From: JANPLN01 sp041736155
GTDB lineage: Bacteria > Bdellovibrionota > Bdellovibrionia > Bdellovibrionales > JAGQZY01
Direction: 5' to 3'
DNA: 46,355 bases
NCBI GenBank assembly: GCA_041736155.1
Contig: JBGSUL010000065.1
Coordinates: forward strand, 1 to 46,355
How positions within the stretch are numbered: position 1 is the first letter of the stretch; each line of letters starts with the position of its first letter. Shown here piece by piece: positions 33,808 through 41,910 of the stretch. A program made the position numbers and the translations under genes. The notes beneath the pieces are model-generated. The model was not told where the DNA came from. It saw only the letters and a list, made by a program, of their open reading frames with translations, and did not search any database.

Positions 33808-34908
33808 ATGGTTATTGAACTCTTATCCTACGAAGCAATTGTGACTGTGGGCGCTGCAATAGGCGCTAGTGGTCTTCTCGGTTATTTCTTTTTAAGAAAA
33901 CCAAAACGTGCCGAAGGCCCCACCAAGGCAGAGCAAGAGCTGGCGGAGCTACAAAAGGCTGTTGCTGAAAAACAAAAAGTCCAAGAGCTAATAAAACCAG
34001 AGAGACACAAGACTCTGCAAGAGGCTTTGTCGCAAACTCAAAAATCATTTTGGGGTCGCATGGTGGGCTCTTTGTCAGATGCCAAACTCGATCGTGGTCA
34101 GCTCGATGCCATCGAAGAGGTACTTTACACTAGTGATTTGGGGCCTAAAACAGTGCAACGACTGTTTTCGACTCTCCAAGGTAAGGTCTCGGCCCATTCC
34201 CTATCGGGCGACGAGCTCAAGCAGGCGCTGCGCACAGAGATGTTAGCCATCTTTTCCGCAGTCAAAGCGGATCAATCTTCTTTGACGACTCTCCCGAGCG
34301 GTCTCACCGTGTGGATGGTGGTCGGTGTGAATGGCGCTGGAAAAACCACGACCATCGGCAAACTCGCTTCTCAACAACAGCAATTAGGAAAAAAAGTGAT
34401 GATCGCGGCAGGCGATACCTTTCGGGCCGCCGCAGATGCGCAACTCAAAGTGTGGAGTGAGCGAGCGCAGGTGGAAATTTTTAGTCCTGAAAATGTCAAA
34501 GATCCCAGTGCGGTGGCTTTTGAAGCTGTAAATAAAGCACAAGCCAAAGGTTTTGATGTGCTGATTGTGGACACCGCCGGGCGCCTGCATACTCAAGCAA
34601 ACCTCATGGAAGAGCTGAAAAAGATGAAGCGAGTGATCACGAAGGTCAACCCCACAGCGCCTCATGAGATTGTTCTGGTGCTCGACGCTAACTCAGGACA
34701 AAACGCACTGATCCAAGCAGAGCAATTTCATCAAGCGTTGGGCGTAACAGGTGTTGTGCTCACCAAGATGGATGGCTCGGCCAAAGGTGGCGTGGCCATT
34801 GGAGTGGCCTGTGATGTAGGTTTACCAGTGAAGATGATTGGCGTGGGCGAAGGCGTTGAGGATCTTAGGCCTTTTTCTCCAAAAGAGTTTGTGGATTCTA
34901 TTCTTTAA
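33808..34908 (+). CDS. ftsY: Signal recognition particle receptor FtsY
   Basis: A 366-residue SRP GTPase. A transmembrane segment (about residues 8-29) is followed by a charged linker, then the N domain and G domain: G1 GVNGAGKT (173-180), DTFRAAADAQL, DTAGRLHTQ, TKMDGSAKGG and GVGEGVEDLRPF. It docks ribosome-SRP complexes at the membrane. E. coli FtsY lacks a true membrane helix, so this anchored form is a lineage trait seen in several bacteria. It ends 11 nt inside the convergent membrane-protein gene. Confidence 0.96.
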   Translation: MVIELLSYEAIVTVGAAIGASGLLGYFFLRKPKRAEGPTKAEQELAELQKAVAEKQKVQELIKPERHKTLQEALSQTQKSFWGRMVGSLSDAKLDRGQLDAIEEVLYTSDLGPKTVQRLFSTLQGKVSAHSLSGDELKQALRTEMLAIFSAVKADQSSLTTLPSGLTVWMVVGVNGAGKTTTIGKLASQQQQLGKKVMIAAGDTFRAAADAQLKVWSERAQVEIFSPENVKDPSAVAFEAVNKAQAKGFDVLIVDTAGRLHTQANLMEELKKMKRVITKVNPTAPHEIVLVLDANSGQNALIQAEQFHQALGVTGVVLTKMDGSAKGGVAIGVACDVGLPVKMIGVGEGVEDLRPFSPKEFVDSIL

Positions 34909-36439
34909 AGTTGAATCGTGGATTCTTAAGCACAGCGCAGACAATAAAAAAGAACGGAAAATAAATCAGCGGTGAGTAGTATGTGAGATGTGGTTCTGGC
35001 GACAGAAAGAACACAAAAAACGAACGCACCAAAATAAATCCCATACTCACCTTGAAAAATGGATACAGCTCCTGGTCACGGCGCGCTAGATAAAAAGCAG
35101 CTAGCAATAACCCCACGGGCCCTAAAAAAAAGACTCTCGTGAGCGTAAAGTAATGAAGAGCCGCGCGGAGGAAAGAGACAGACTCACTGATTAAAATGTG
35201 TAGATTTTTAAGTACGGAGGGTTTTTTGAAGTAGTCGTTGCCAAACTTGTGCTGAAAGTCTGCAGGCGGATTATTTGTTGTATCTGCAAAAATTAAACTC
35301 GATTTTAAAAAACCAAAAGTTGTTAAATTTATATAAAACCTCTCGTAAAGAAAAATAGGCCAATTTTTTAAAATTAGCTTTAGGTAAGTGTGTTTAAAAT
35401 TTTGCCAGTCTTCATCGGAGACAGGTAGCTTGTGCTTATTTTCATGGAGCTGTTGAATCAAGATAGGATAATACTCATTTTCCAAAAATTTAATATCGAT
35501 AATTTTATTAACAATGGCATCATCTTCGTGAGATGTGTGTTTGTTTTTTGAGTAATAAATGGCATTGATGGGATGAATCAGGGCGGTTATTTCGTACCTT
35601 TGGCGGTATCCTTCGTCCATAAATTGTTGTGAATAGAGATTCGCACAAAATAAAACAAGGCATAGGCAGAGTGATGGCAGAAAGTATTTTTTGAGAGAAA
35701 TATTACCCGAGAACATAAATACAAAGGGAATAATTAAGTAATTGATGACGCCATCTTGGCGTATTTCGTTGGTGATAAAAATAGTAAGTAATAAATTTAA
35801 AAATATCATCGGAGATAAAGTCTTCTTTTTGTCCAAAAAGAAAGGCAAAAGAAAAAACAGGAGAGCACAGGTTAATAAACCAAAGGGGACGTCGCGGATC
35901 AAAAAGGGAAGGGTCATTATATGCAGAGGCCAAAAAGCGAAAAGAAAAAGAAGATGGTAAATTCTTTTGTTGAGGATGAGAAACGTAGCTAGAACTTGTT
36001 GGTAAATAAATAAGGATATGAGGACAGAAAATAGAGGAATTAAAAATAAATTCTTATCAAGGACAGCTAGGGAGCTACATAAAAAACCATACAAATGGGA
36101 CTGCCAGGCACCAGCTTCGGTCCTTTGCGCGAGTTCCAGTGTGCGAAATGAATCGTAATTATAAAATCCTGGATAAATAAGTAGCAAATAAAGACCCCAA
36201 AATCCACTTTGGATGGCGAGAAAACGGCGATTGAGATATGACAGTTGGGAACGATGATACAGCGTTAATAGGATTAATCCTAAGTTCATGATGAGGAGTG
36301 CAGCGCAGATGGGTGCGAGATAAATAATGGCCGCATGTTTATCAAAAATGAGCCAATAGCGAGCGACGAGCAAGATTATAAAGAGACTGAGAATCATCAA
36401 GCATCTTAATGAAAAGAGGGCTGAACGATTTATTTTCAC
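34898..36439 (-). CDS. Polytopic membrane protein, possible glycosyltransferase or polymer flippase/polymerase
   Basis: A 513-residue protein with about twelve hydrophobic segments. The first large loop holds IYPGFYNYDSFRTLELAQ and WQSHLYGFL, a pattern seen in GT-C-like surface-glycan proteins (an acidic residue near the first loop). A second long loop (about residues 290-390) is soluble. GTG at 36439 overlaps the stop of the preceding nucleotidyltransferase (GTGA). It is the last gene of a cluster with a GT2, a kinase and a nucleotidyltransferase. Exact enzyme class is unknown. Confidence 0.65.
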   Translation of the reverse strand: MKINRSALFSLRCLMILSLFIILLVARYWLIFDKHAAIIYLAPICAALLIMNLGLILLTLYHRSQLSYLNRRFLAIQSGFWGLYLLLIYPGFYNYDSFRTLELAQRTEAGAWQSHLYGFLCSSLAVLDKNLFLIPLFSVLISLFIYQQVLATFLILNKRIYHLLFLFAFWPLHIMTLPFLIRDVPFGLLTCALLFFLLPFFLDKKKTLSPMIFLNLLLTIFITNEIRQDGVINYLIIPFVFMFSGNISLKKYFLPSLCLCLVLFCANLYSQQFMDEGYRQRYEITALIHPINAIYYSKNKHTSHEDDAIVNKIIDIKFLENEYYPILIQQLHENKHKLPVSDEDWQNFKHTYLKLILKNWPIFLYERFYINLTTFGFLKSSLIFADTTNNPPADFQHKFGNDYFKKPSVLKNLHILISESVSFLRAALHYFTLTRVFFLGPVGLLLAAFYLARRDQELYPFFKVSMGFILVRSFFVFFLSPEPHLTYYSPLIYFPFFFIVCAVLKNPRFNFKE

Positions 36440-37176
36440 TTTTCCAGATCCGGTAATGTGATTCCCCAAAATTTTTCTATTTGCTGCGGAGTGCCCATGG
36501 GCTTAAATTCTTCACAGTCGACAACCTTCACAGAGTTATTTATAAAATGGTTATACAGCGGCGCTATATAAAGCTCAGTTTGGGATTTTTTTTCTAATTC
36601 CCCTTGAATAAGATCAAAGAAGTTATTTTTGTCGGCAAAATAATAAAATCCTGTAGAGCACCAATCGGAAATTCGTACTTTTTCTGTGACTTCTGAGACC
36701 GAAAACAAAGGGCCATCACCTTGGGTCTTAAAAAAAGACCACTCATGGCCCGAGGCTTTAAAGCACGGTGCCAAAAATTTTACATCACTTTCGTGAATGA
36801 GCTGATCCAGTGACGAACATTTAAAATAAGTGTCGTTGTTAAAAATAGCGATACGTTCATGGAGCACAAAGGGGTGTGCAAGGGCTGCTGTTTCTGCTTG
36901 GCCTCGAGTAAAGTGTTCAAGATAGATAAAGTGTGTGGAGACCTGCTGTTTTTTACAGAAAGAATGGATTAAACTTTCGGTGGTTTCTTTTTGCGGAAAA
37001 CTTTTTTGCGAAAGGAAGATCAGTTGATCTCCGGGGCGAAGAGGTAGAGATAGAAGTGACCATTCTAATAGAGTTTTCCCACTCAATGGAATCAGATGTT
37101 TGGGAATTTGCGGAGACAGATGTTTCATGCGTAGTCCATGGCCTGCAGAGCATATAATATAGGTCACATTTTTCAT
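36436..37176 (-). CDS. Sugar- or alcohol-phosphate nucleotidyltransferase
   Basis: A 246-residue protein of the MobA-like NTP transferase type: nucleotide loop CSAGHGLRMKHLSPQIPKHLIPL with the G-x-G-x-R-M and later lysine, the metal-binding FNNDTYF, and the ending VVDCEEFKPMGTPQQIEKF typical of these enzymes. It should activate a phosphorylated small molecule with a nucleotide. GGAGG precedes the ATG, which overlaps the kinase stop. Paired with an APH-type kinase it recalls the LicA/LicC choline pair and the AmgK/MurU sugar pair; the substrate cannot be told. Confidence 0.88.
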   Translation of the reverse strand: MKNVTYIICSAGHGLRMKHLSPQIPKHLIPLSGKTLLEWSLLSLPLRPGDQLIFLSQKSFPQKETTESLIHSFCKKQQVSTHFIYLEHFTRGQAETAALAHPFVLHERIAIFNNDTYFKCSSLDQLIHESDVKFLAPCFKASGHEWSFFKTQGDGPLFSVSEVTEKVRISDWCSTGFYYFADKNNFFDLIQGELEKKSQTELYIAPLYNHFINNSVKVVDCEEFKPMGTPQQIEKFWGITLPDLEK

Positions 37177-38072
37177 GGAGCCTCCTGCAAGGCGCGGAGG
37201 GCGGCATAGATAAAAGGAATATGTAGTTTTGGTTTGTCTTGATGCAGAGGAAGTAAACTTAAAAAATGACTAGCTTCAATTAAACGTAAAAGTCGAAAAC
37301 TAATTTGTTTCTGCTGAAGCCATTTTGTGAATAATTCTTTTTGTGGAGAAAAAGAGACTGTTTTATTGGCAAGTATTCCGTCGTAATTTCCATAAATACA
37401 TTGGCTGAGTTTGGCGAGATCGTAAACTTGTGGAATATAAAGTTCATTGTATTGAGTACCACCGCGAGGGTCGACAAACATCACTTTTTGTGGAGACACT
37501 AAAAAAGTATTGGAGAAGCAAAGGTCGCCATGTGACAGGGTGAGTTTGGTCGTAGAACTTTGGGCGATTTCCTCTTTTAATAACTCACACAATTCGTTTT
37601 TGAGAATTTGTAAGTCGAGCAGATGATTTTTAATAAAATAGCGAAAACAGGATTGATAATTATTGGTTTTCTGATACTCCGTCCAGCGATTTTGGAGTTT
37701 ATCAATGGTCATTTGAGATAATGTGTTCTTCCCGCGCGCTGAGGTCGCAGTGATTTGCGGTGCTTTCTGCCAAAATAAATCAATCTGTTTTAAGAGTTGT
37801 TTCAGTATCAGCGGGGTCAGTTTGTGACTGAGATAGAGTCGCGCCACATCTGGACACGCGATTCGAGACATTTTGTAGCTCATGGAATGAGCGCGCTCAA
37901 TAGATTCATTCAACGATGGAAAAAATGAGGCGATCTGTGTGGGAACGTTTCGATAGAAAAAAATTTCTTGGCGTCCTCTTTTTTTATCAAAAATGGTTTT
38001 TGTGACGTGATTCTCGCCAAAGTGCAAACGGTTAAAATGACGTGGTCGAGAGAAATTCGCGGCCAGGCTCAT
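37173..38072 (-). CDS. Aminoglycoside-phosphotransferase-fold small-molecule kinase
   Basis: A 299-residue protein started at the ATG that overlaps the glycosyltransferase stop (ATGA at 38069-38072). It has the catalytic loop LSHGDLCFSNTFLV (H-G-D-x-x-x-x-N) and the metal motif VMFVDPRGG of the APH/choline kinase family. The N-lobe is short. It probably phosphorylates a sugar or alcohol that the next gene product then activates. It could alternatively be a capsule-type phosphotransferase. Antibiotic resistance is unlikely given the neighbours. Confidence 0.8.
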   Translation of the reverse strand: MSLAANFSRPRHFNRLHFGENHVTKTIFDKKRGRQEIFFYRNVPTQIASFFPSLNESIERAHSMSYKMSRIACPDVARLYLSHKLTPLILKQLLKQIDLFWQKAPQITATSARGKNTLSQMTIDKLQNRWTEYQKTNNYQSCFRYFIKNHLLDLQILKNELCELLKEEIAQSSTTKLTLSHGDLCFSNTFLVSPQKVMFVDPRGGTQYNELYIPQVYDLAKLSQCIYGNYDGILANKTVSFSPQKELFTKWLQQKQISFRLLRLIEASHFLSLLPLHQDKPKLHIPFIYAALRALQEAP

Positions 38073-38539
38073 TGATCCGTCCATTGTGTTTTCGGCATTG
38101 ATATTTTTGCGGTTAGGATTTTGATCAGGGCCCGCCAGCCGACACGGAAGGCCGAGGCATTGGACTTTTCGTCTTCGCTTTTCCAGGAGATGGGGCAAAA
38201 GAACAAAGGCTGGGACTTCTGACTCAGATAAATCAGCAAATCCATGTTAAAGGTAAAACCATCGTCAAAGCTCAAAAAAACCTGAGCGTTGTTAAAATCT
38301 TTTTTGGCAAAAAGATTCAAGCCCGATCCTAGGTCTGAAATATTCTTTCCTAAGAGCAGGGTATAAAGAATATTCAGCACTCTATTGCCGTTTGTGCGCA
38401 GTAGGGAGTAGCCGTGGAGACGGCGCGTGTCTGCAAAACGACTCCCTAAAACAGTGCAGTGGTTATTTTCCAACGAGACTTTCCATAAACTGGAGAGATC
38501 GCTGATATCAGCTTGGTTGTCTCCGTGGAGGATCACCAA
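38069..38539 (-). CDS. GT2 glycosyltransferase, C-terminal part (split by frameshift)
   Basis: This frame gives LVILHGDNQADISDL, LGSRFADTRRLHGYSLLRTNGNRVLN, and ISDLGSGLNLFAKK, all typical of dolichol-phosphate-mannose-synthase-like GT2 enzymes (DGDxQ equivalent HGDNQAD). It begins with a TTG that has no binding site, and the frame is open further upstream, where KEAFHWLLANDAQF continues from the N-terminal piece. It is therefore probably the 3' part of one gene (38069-38826). The enzyme would transfer a sugar to a polyprenyl phosphate carrier. Confidence 0.7.
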   Translation of the reverse strand: MVILHGDNQADISDLSSLWKVSLENNHCTVLGSRFADTRRLHGYSLLRTNGNRVLNILYTLLLGKNISDLGSGLNLFAKKDFNNAQVFLSFDDGFTFNMDLLIYLSQKSQPLFFCPISWKSEDEKSNASAFRVGWRALIKILTAKISMPKTQWTDQ

Positions 38540-38826
38540 GAATTGGGCGTCATTGGCAAGTAGCCAGTGAAAGGCCTCTTTTTGGGATCCCCTAAGCCTA
38601 AATTCTTCTTATTTTTTTTAATTTTAAAAAAGTTCGAATTTTTCAAATGGGGGATTAATTGTTCCAAATCAGAAACGGTGGTGTCGGTGCTACAGTTATC
38701 GATAAAAAGAATTTCGGAAAGAGGAATGGCGCTATTTACTGTGATAAAATGGTCGATGCTTTTCGCGACCCGTTGTGCTTGTGGGCTACAATTGTAACAG
38801 GGAATGGCGAGGAGAATCTTATCCAT
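38533..38826 (-). CDS. GT2 glycosyltransferase, N-terminal part (split by frameshift)
   Basis: Starts MDKILLAIPCYNCSPQAQRV with the GT2 nucleotide-sugar fold, then SEILFIDNCSTDTT and NKKNLGLG, then reads out of frame at DPKKRPFTGY and stops. One extra base between about 38585 and 38600 (a G4 and an A5 run on the minus strand) would restore GGSQKEAFHWLLA and join it to the following frame. No clear binding site precedes the ATG. It heads the four-gene surface-polymer cluster. Confidence 0.7.
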   Translation of the reverse strand: MDKILLAIPCYNCSPQAQRVAKSIDHFITVNSAIPLSEILFIDNCSTDTTVSDLEQLIPHLKNSNFFKIKKNKKNLGLGDPKKRPFTGYLPMTPNSW

Positions 38827-38868
38827 ATATTCATGGTGCCAGGCCCCTATGGAGGACGCAAAATAAAT

Positions 38869-39423
38869 CTAGAATTCTTTCCACTTAATGGAGCATCCCA
38901 TAGAAGGATACTGAGTGAGTGGAGCTGTGCGCCCCTCGAGGAGCTCAATCACCGCGTATCGTAACTCGTGGCGGGAGACCTGCGTGGCATCTTTCCACGA
39001 ATCATCGAGGCGCCCGCGATAGGCCAAGAGCAAGTTTTCGTCATAAACAAAAAAATCAGGTGTGCAAACAGCGCCAAATTTTTTGGCGACATTTTGAGTT
39101 TCATCGTAGATGTAGGGGAAGGTATATTTTTTCTCCTGACTGCGTTTTTTCATATTTTCATAAGAATCGGCAGGATAACGAACACCATCATTGGAAGAAA
39201 TAGCCACAATTTGTGCTCCCAGCGACTGTAATTCTTTACTTAAAAGAATAAGGCGGTCTTCCACCGCTTGGACGTAGGGGCAATGATTGCAAATAAACAT
39301 GATGAGCAAGGCACGCGAGCCCTTAAAATCCTTGAGACTGTGAAGATGTCCGTCTACACCTGGAAGTTGAAAATCAGGACAAAGACTACCGAGTTCACCT
39401 GGTGGAGTATAAGTAAGTGCCAT
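38869..39423 (-). CDS. Redoxin / thioredoxin-family protein
   Basis: A 184-residue protein with the AhpC/TSA-redoxin layout: PGELGSLCPDFQLPGVDG, LHSLKDFKGSRALLIMFICNHCPYVQ with a CxxC (CNHC) active site, and FGAVCTPDFFVYD with a cis-proline. Members are cytosolic thiol peroxidase or thiol-disulphide proteins of uncertain partner; no signal peptide is seen. There is no Shine-Dalgarno site, but a good promoter ends 6 nt before the ATG. Confidence 0.88.
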   Translation of the reverse strand: MALTYTPPGELGSLCPDFQLPGVDGHLHSLKDFKGSRALLIMFICNHCPYVQAVEDRLILLSKELQSLGAQIVAISSNDGVRYPADSYENMKKRSQEKKYTFPYIYDETQNVAKKFGAVCTPDFFVYDENLLLAYRGRLDDSWKDATQVSRHELRYAVIELLEGRTAPLTQYPSMGCSIKWKEF

Positions 39424-39429
39424 GGATAG

Positions 39430-39458
39430 AATCTAGCATGGTCCGTGGCGTGAGACAA
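39430..39458 (-). promoter_or_regulatory. Candidate leaderless promoter of the redoxin gene
   Basis: On the minus strand TTGTCT and TAGATT are 17 nt apart, and the -10 box ends 6 nt before the ATG at 39423, so the transcript should begin at the start codon. It is one of the clearest examples in this window. Confidence 0.5.
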
Positions 39459-39470
39459 TATTTTCGACTC

Positions 39471-40379
39471 TTATTCTGCTCTTAATACACGCGATACTTT
39501 GAATCCACGCTCTTGGAGGGAGAGGAGAATATTATCCTCATCAATAAAGTGGAGGATGCCGCCGGCGATAAAAACCGGAGATTGGGCAGTATGATTTTTT
39601 TCAATCACACTCATCCAATGCTCATTGCGTTCTTTGAGAAGACACTTTTTAAGATCTTCTTTCATGGGAGAGGTCATTTCTAAAACAAGTTTTTCCTCGC
39701 CTGATTTATAAGCATCTGAAAGTTTGACCAAATCTTCGATGCGCTCGTAAGTCGTGTCAGACACATTGTTCTTGATCGCAAAAGTATACAATTTATCTAA
39801 ACATGAGGGGGACATGCGTTCGATGGTGTCCAAATGAAAAATGGGAACATTGGCATCCATCGCGCGACGTTCGATAGAGGCATCGAGGGGTCTGGCCCGC
39901 GCCACATCGTGCTGCTTGTGATTGACGTAAGTCTTATATTCACGAAGAACCAAGGGAGCCAACGCGGGCAGAGGGTAATATTCCAGAGTCTCGGTATTGA
40001 CCTTGAGCTCTTGCGCGCGCTCGACAATGACAGTCCATTCTTTGTCAGTAAATAAAGGTTTGATGGATTTTTTCTTTTTAATATTTTCTTTGAGTTGTTT
40101 TGCGTAATCGAAGATTTTCGCAGTCTTGGCTTGGGTTTCTAAGGGGCGCAATGTGGATTTGTAATAACCTAAATCAGTTTCTAAAAGGATCAGATGAGAG
40201 GTTTCGATTTTGTCGGTGACGTAGTCGGGGAACTCGCGAATATCCACTCCAGCATGAATGGTTCCCAACGCATAAGAGGTTTTGCCATCTTTTTCTAATT
40301 TCCAAAAAAACGGTTTTTTGACTGTGCTGCAAGCTGCGCAAATTAAGAGTAGTAAGAATAATCCAAAAGTGTTCTTCAT
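39471..40379 (-). CDS. TraB/GumN family lipoprotein
   Basis: A 302-residue protein with a lipobox ICAAC (Cys16). The TraB/GumN fold is shown by FWKLEKDGKTSYALGTIHAG near the start, a central acidic segment, and the ending ERNEHWMSVIEK...PVFIAGGILHF. Some members are proposed metalloproteases using the GTIHAG and GG(x)LH motifs, but the bacterial role is not settled. The ATG overlaps the birA stop (ATGA), so both are in one operon with nadC and the response regulator. Confidence 0.88.
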   Translation of the reverse strand: MKNTFGLFLLLLICAACSTVKKPFFWKLEKDGKTSYALGTIHAGVDIREFPDYVTDKIETSHLILLETDLGYYKSTLRPLETQAKTAKIFDYAKQLKENIKKKKSIKPLFTDKEWTVIVERAQELKVNTETLEYYPLPALAPLVLREYKTYVNHKQHDVARARPLDASIERRAMDANVPIFHLDTIERMSPSCLDKLYTFAIKNNVSDTTYERIEDLVKLSDAYKSGEEKLVLEMTSPMKEDLKKCLLKERNEHWMSVIEKNHTAQSPVFIAGGILHFIDEDNILLSLQERGFKVSRVLRAE

Positions 40380-41086
40380 AAATCACTCCAGTGAATGGTC
40401 TTACCATTTTGCAGCAATAAACTTCCATCAGAATTTACAGTTTTTACCTGATTTCTTGGATATTTCAGCAGAGCCTGCTCAAGGGCTCGGATTTCGTGAT
40501 TAAGAAGAGTGGTGCGAGCGGGATCTTTTTGTAATTCTGAAAGCCCTTGTGAAAAAAAGTAACAGAAGTGCTCCCAGTCTTTTTGTGTTAAGACGGTCCA
40601 ATCTTGCAAGGACGTTGTTTTTTGCAAAATTCCTTCGGGCTTTGCAAAAATATTGGCGCCGATACCGATAAAAGCACCGTCTTCGGTCACTTCAATGAGG
40701 ATACCGGCCCATTTTCCATCTTGAATATAAATATCGTTTGGTGCTTTAAGCGCCCAGTCCAAATCTGGCCAAGAGCGCTGACAGCTCTCGTAAAGAAGTA
40801 AACCTGTGCGTAGTGGAAAAAGAGGTTGTGGGGATTGAGGTAAACGTAAGCACCACGTGGAGAGGAGGGTAGCGCCGTGAGGAGCTTGTGTCCATGTATT
40901 ATCACCACGTCCGCGACCGTGGTTTTGTTGATCGGCTAAAAAAACGGCGAGTGGCGTTTGTCCGTTGAATTCTTTTTTTGCCCAAGCGTTGGTGCTGTCA
41001 GTTGTTTTTTGAAAAAAAACAGAAAGGCCCTGGGCTTGCAAAATGTTTAAAGTGAGTTGGTTGATGCTTGCCATTCCGTGACTCAT
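40376..41086 (-). CDS. birA: Biotin-[acetyl-CoA-carboxylase] ligase
   Basis: A 236-residue single-domain ligase without the DNA-binding domain of E. coli BirA. Motifs are STNAWAKK, HGRGRGDNTW (biotinyl-AMP loop, normally GRGRRGRxW), LKAPNDIYIQDGKWAGILIE and IGIGANIF. It attaches biotin to carboxyl carrier protein. The W of the usual KWPND is replaced by A. The start overlaps the nadC stop (TAATG). A later ATG (residue 5) is possible. Confidence 0.92.
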   Translation of the reverse strand: MSHGMASINQLTLNILQAQGLSVFFQKTTDSTNAWAKKEFNGQTPLAVFLADQQNHGRGRGDNTWTQAPHGATLLSTWCLRLPQSPQPLFPLRTGLLLYESCQRSWPDLDWALKAPNDIYIQDGKWAGILIEVTEDGAFIGIGANIFAKPEGILQKTTSLQDWTVLTQKDWEHFCYFFSQGLSELQKDPARTTLLNHEIRALEQALLKYPRNQVKTVNSDGSLLLQNGKTIHWSDL

Positions 41087-41910
41087 TAAAACTCAAAAAG
41101 CAGACTGAGATCAGCACACGGAGCCGAGTGGGTCAGGGCACCGACGCTGACAAAATCCAGTCCGTCAATTTGGCTCAAACTTCGGATGCGTGCCATGTTC
41201 ATATTTCCGCTGGCTTCGGTTTCCATGGTCTCGGGAATGATTTGTAAAGCTTCGCGAATTTGCTCATCGTTCATATTATCTAAAAGCAGTCGCTGAACAT
41301 CAAGAGCGCAGGCTTCGCGAATTTCGTCGAGGTTGGTCACTTCCACTTCGACAAAACCTTTCACGGTGCGACGGATTTGTTCCACGGCTTTCGTGATACT
41401 GCCTGCAATGCGAATATGATTTTCTTTGATCAAGACTGCATCGCTCAAGTTTTGACGATGATTGGCGCCTCCGCCGTCCACCACCGCTTTTTTAATCCAC
41501 GGGCGGTAAGGGGAGAGCGTTTTACGGGTGTCGAGAATTTGTAATTTTGCGCCCGGTGCGCGTGCCGCTACGTAACGTTGGGTTTGTGTGGCGATGCCAC
41601 TAAAAAATCCCAAAAAATTTAAAGCGACCCGTTCGGCTTTGATAATTTCCAAAAGATCGCCGTAAAGAGAAGCGACTTTTTGAGTTTTGAGAACGGTGTC
41701 GCCATCTTTAAAGTACCATTTGATATCCACGGTCGGAGAAAGATAGAGCAGGCTTTCGGTAAAAAAATCCCGCCCCGAAAGACACAGGTCGGATTTTGCG
41801 ACGAGAAATGCATGTCCTTTTTTTTCACGAGTGGCGAGATTGTCGGTGGTGATGTCTCCATTTGGGAGATCTTCCTCAAAGGCTATTTTAACGAGATCAA
41901 GGATTGTCAT
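41086..41910 (-). CDS. nadC: Nicotinate-nucleotide pyrophosphorylase (quinolinate phosphoribosyltransferase)
   Basis: A 274-residue enzyme with all the NadC landmarks: EEDLPNGDITTD, ALNFLGFFSGIATQT, DTRKTLSPYRPWIKKAVVDGGGANHRQNLSDAVLIKENHI, METEASGNMNM and ISVGALTHS-type ending VSVGALTHSAPCADLSL. It converts quinolinate to nicotinate mononucleotide in NAD synthesis. AGGAG lies upstream of the ATG. It overlaps the response regulator gene by 14 nt. Confidence 0.97.
   Translation of the reverse strand: MTILDLVKIAFEEDLPNGDITTDNLATREKKGHAFLVAKSDLCLSGRDFFTESLLYLSPTVDIKWYFKDGDTVLKTQKVASLYGDLLEIIKAERVALNFLGFFSGIATQTQRYVAARAPGAKLQILDTRKTLSPYRPWIKKAVVDGGGANHRQNLSDAVLIKENHIRIAGSITKAVEQIRRTVKGFVEVEVTNLDEIREACALDVQRLLLDNMNDEQIREALQIIPETMETEASGNMNMARIRSLSQIDGLDFVSVGALTHSAPCADLSLLFEF

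Noticed and set aside
34898..34908. 11-nt convergent overlap between ftsY and the membrane-protein gene as a regulatory antisense
   Set aside because: Short 3' overlaps of convergent genes are common; no terminator or other signal supports a special role.
37173..38072. Aminoglycoside resistance gene
   Set aside because: The APH fold is shared by many metabolic kinases; coupling to a nucleotidyltransferase and glycosyltransferase argues for biosynthesis.
36105..38845. Short GGTGCCAGGC-type sequences near 33770, 36106 and 38838 as a dispersed repeat
   Set aside because: The matches are short and imperfect, and one lies within coding sequence; chance is sufficient.
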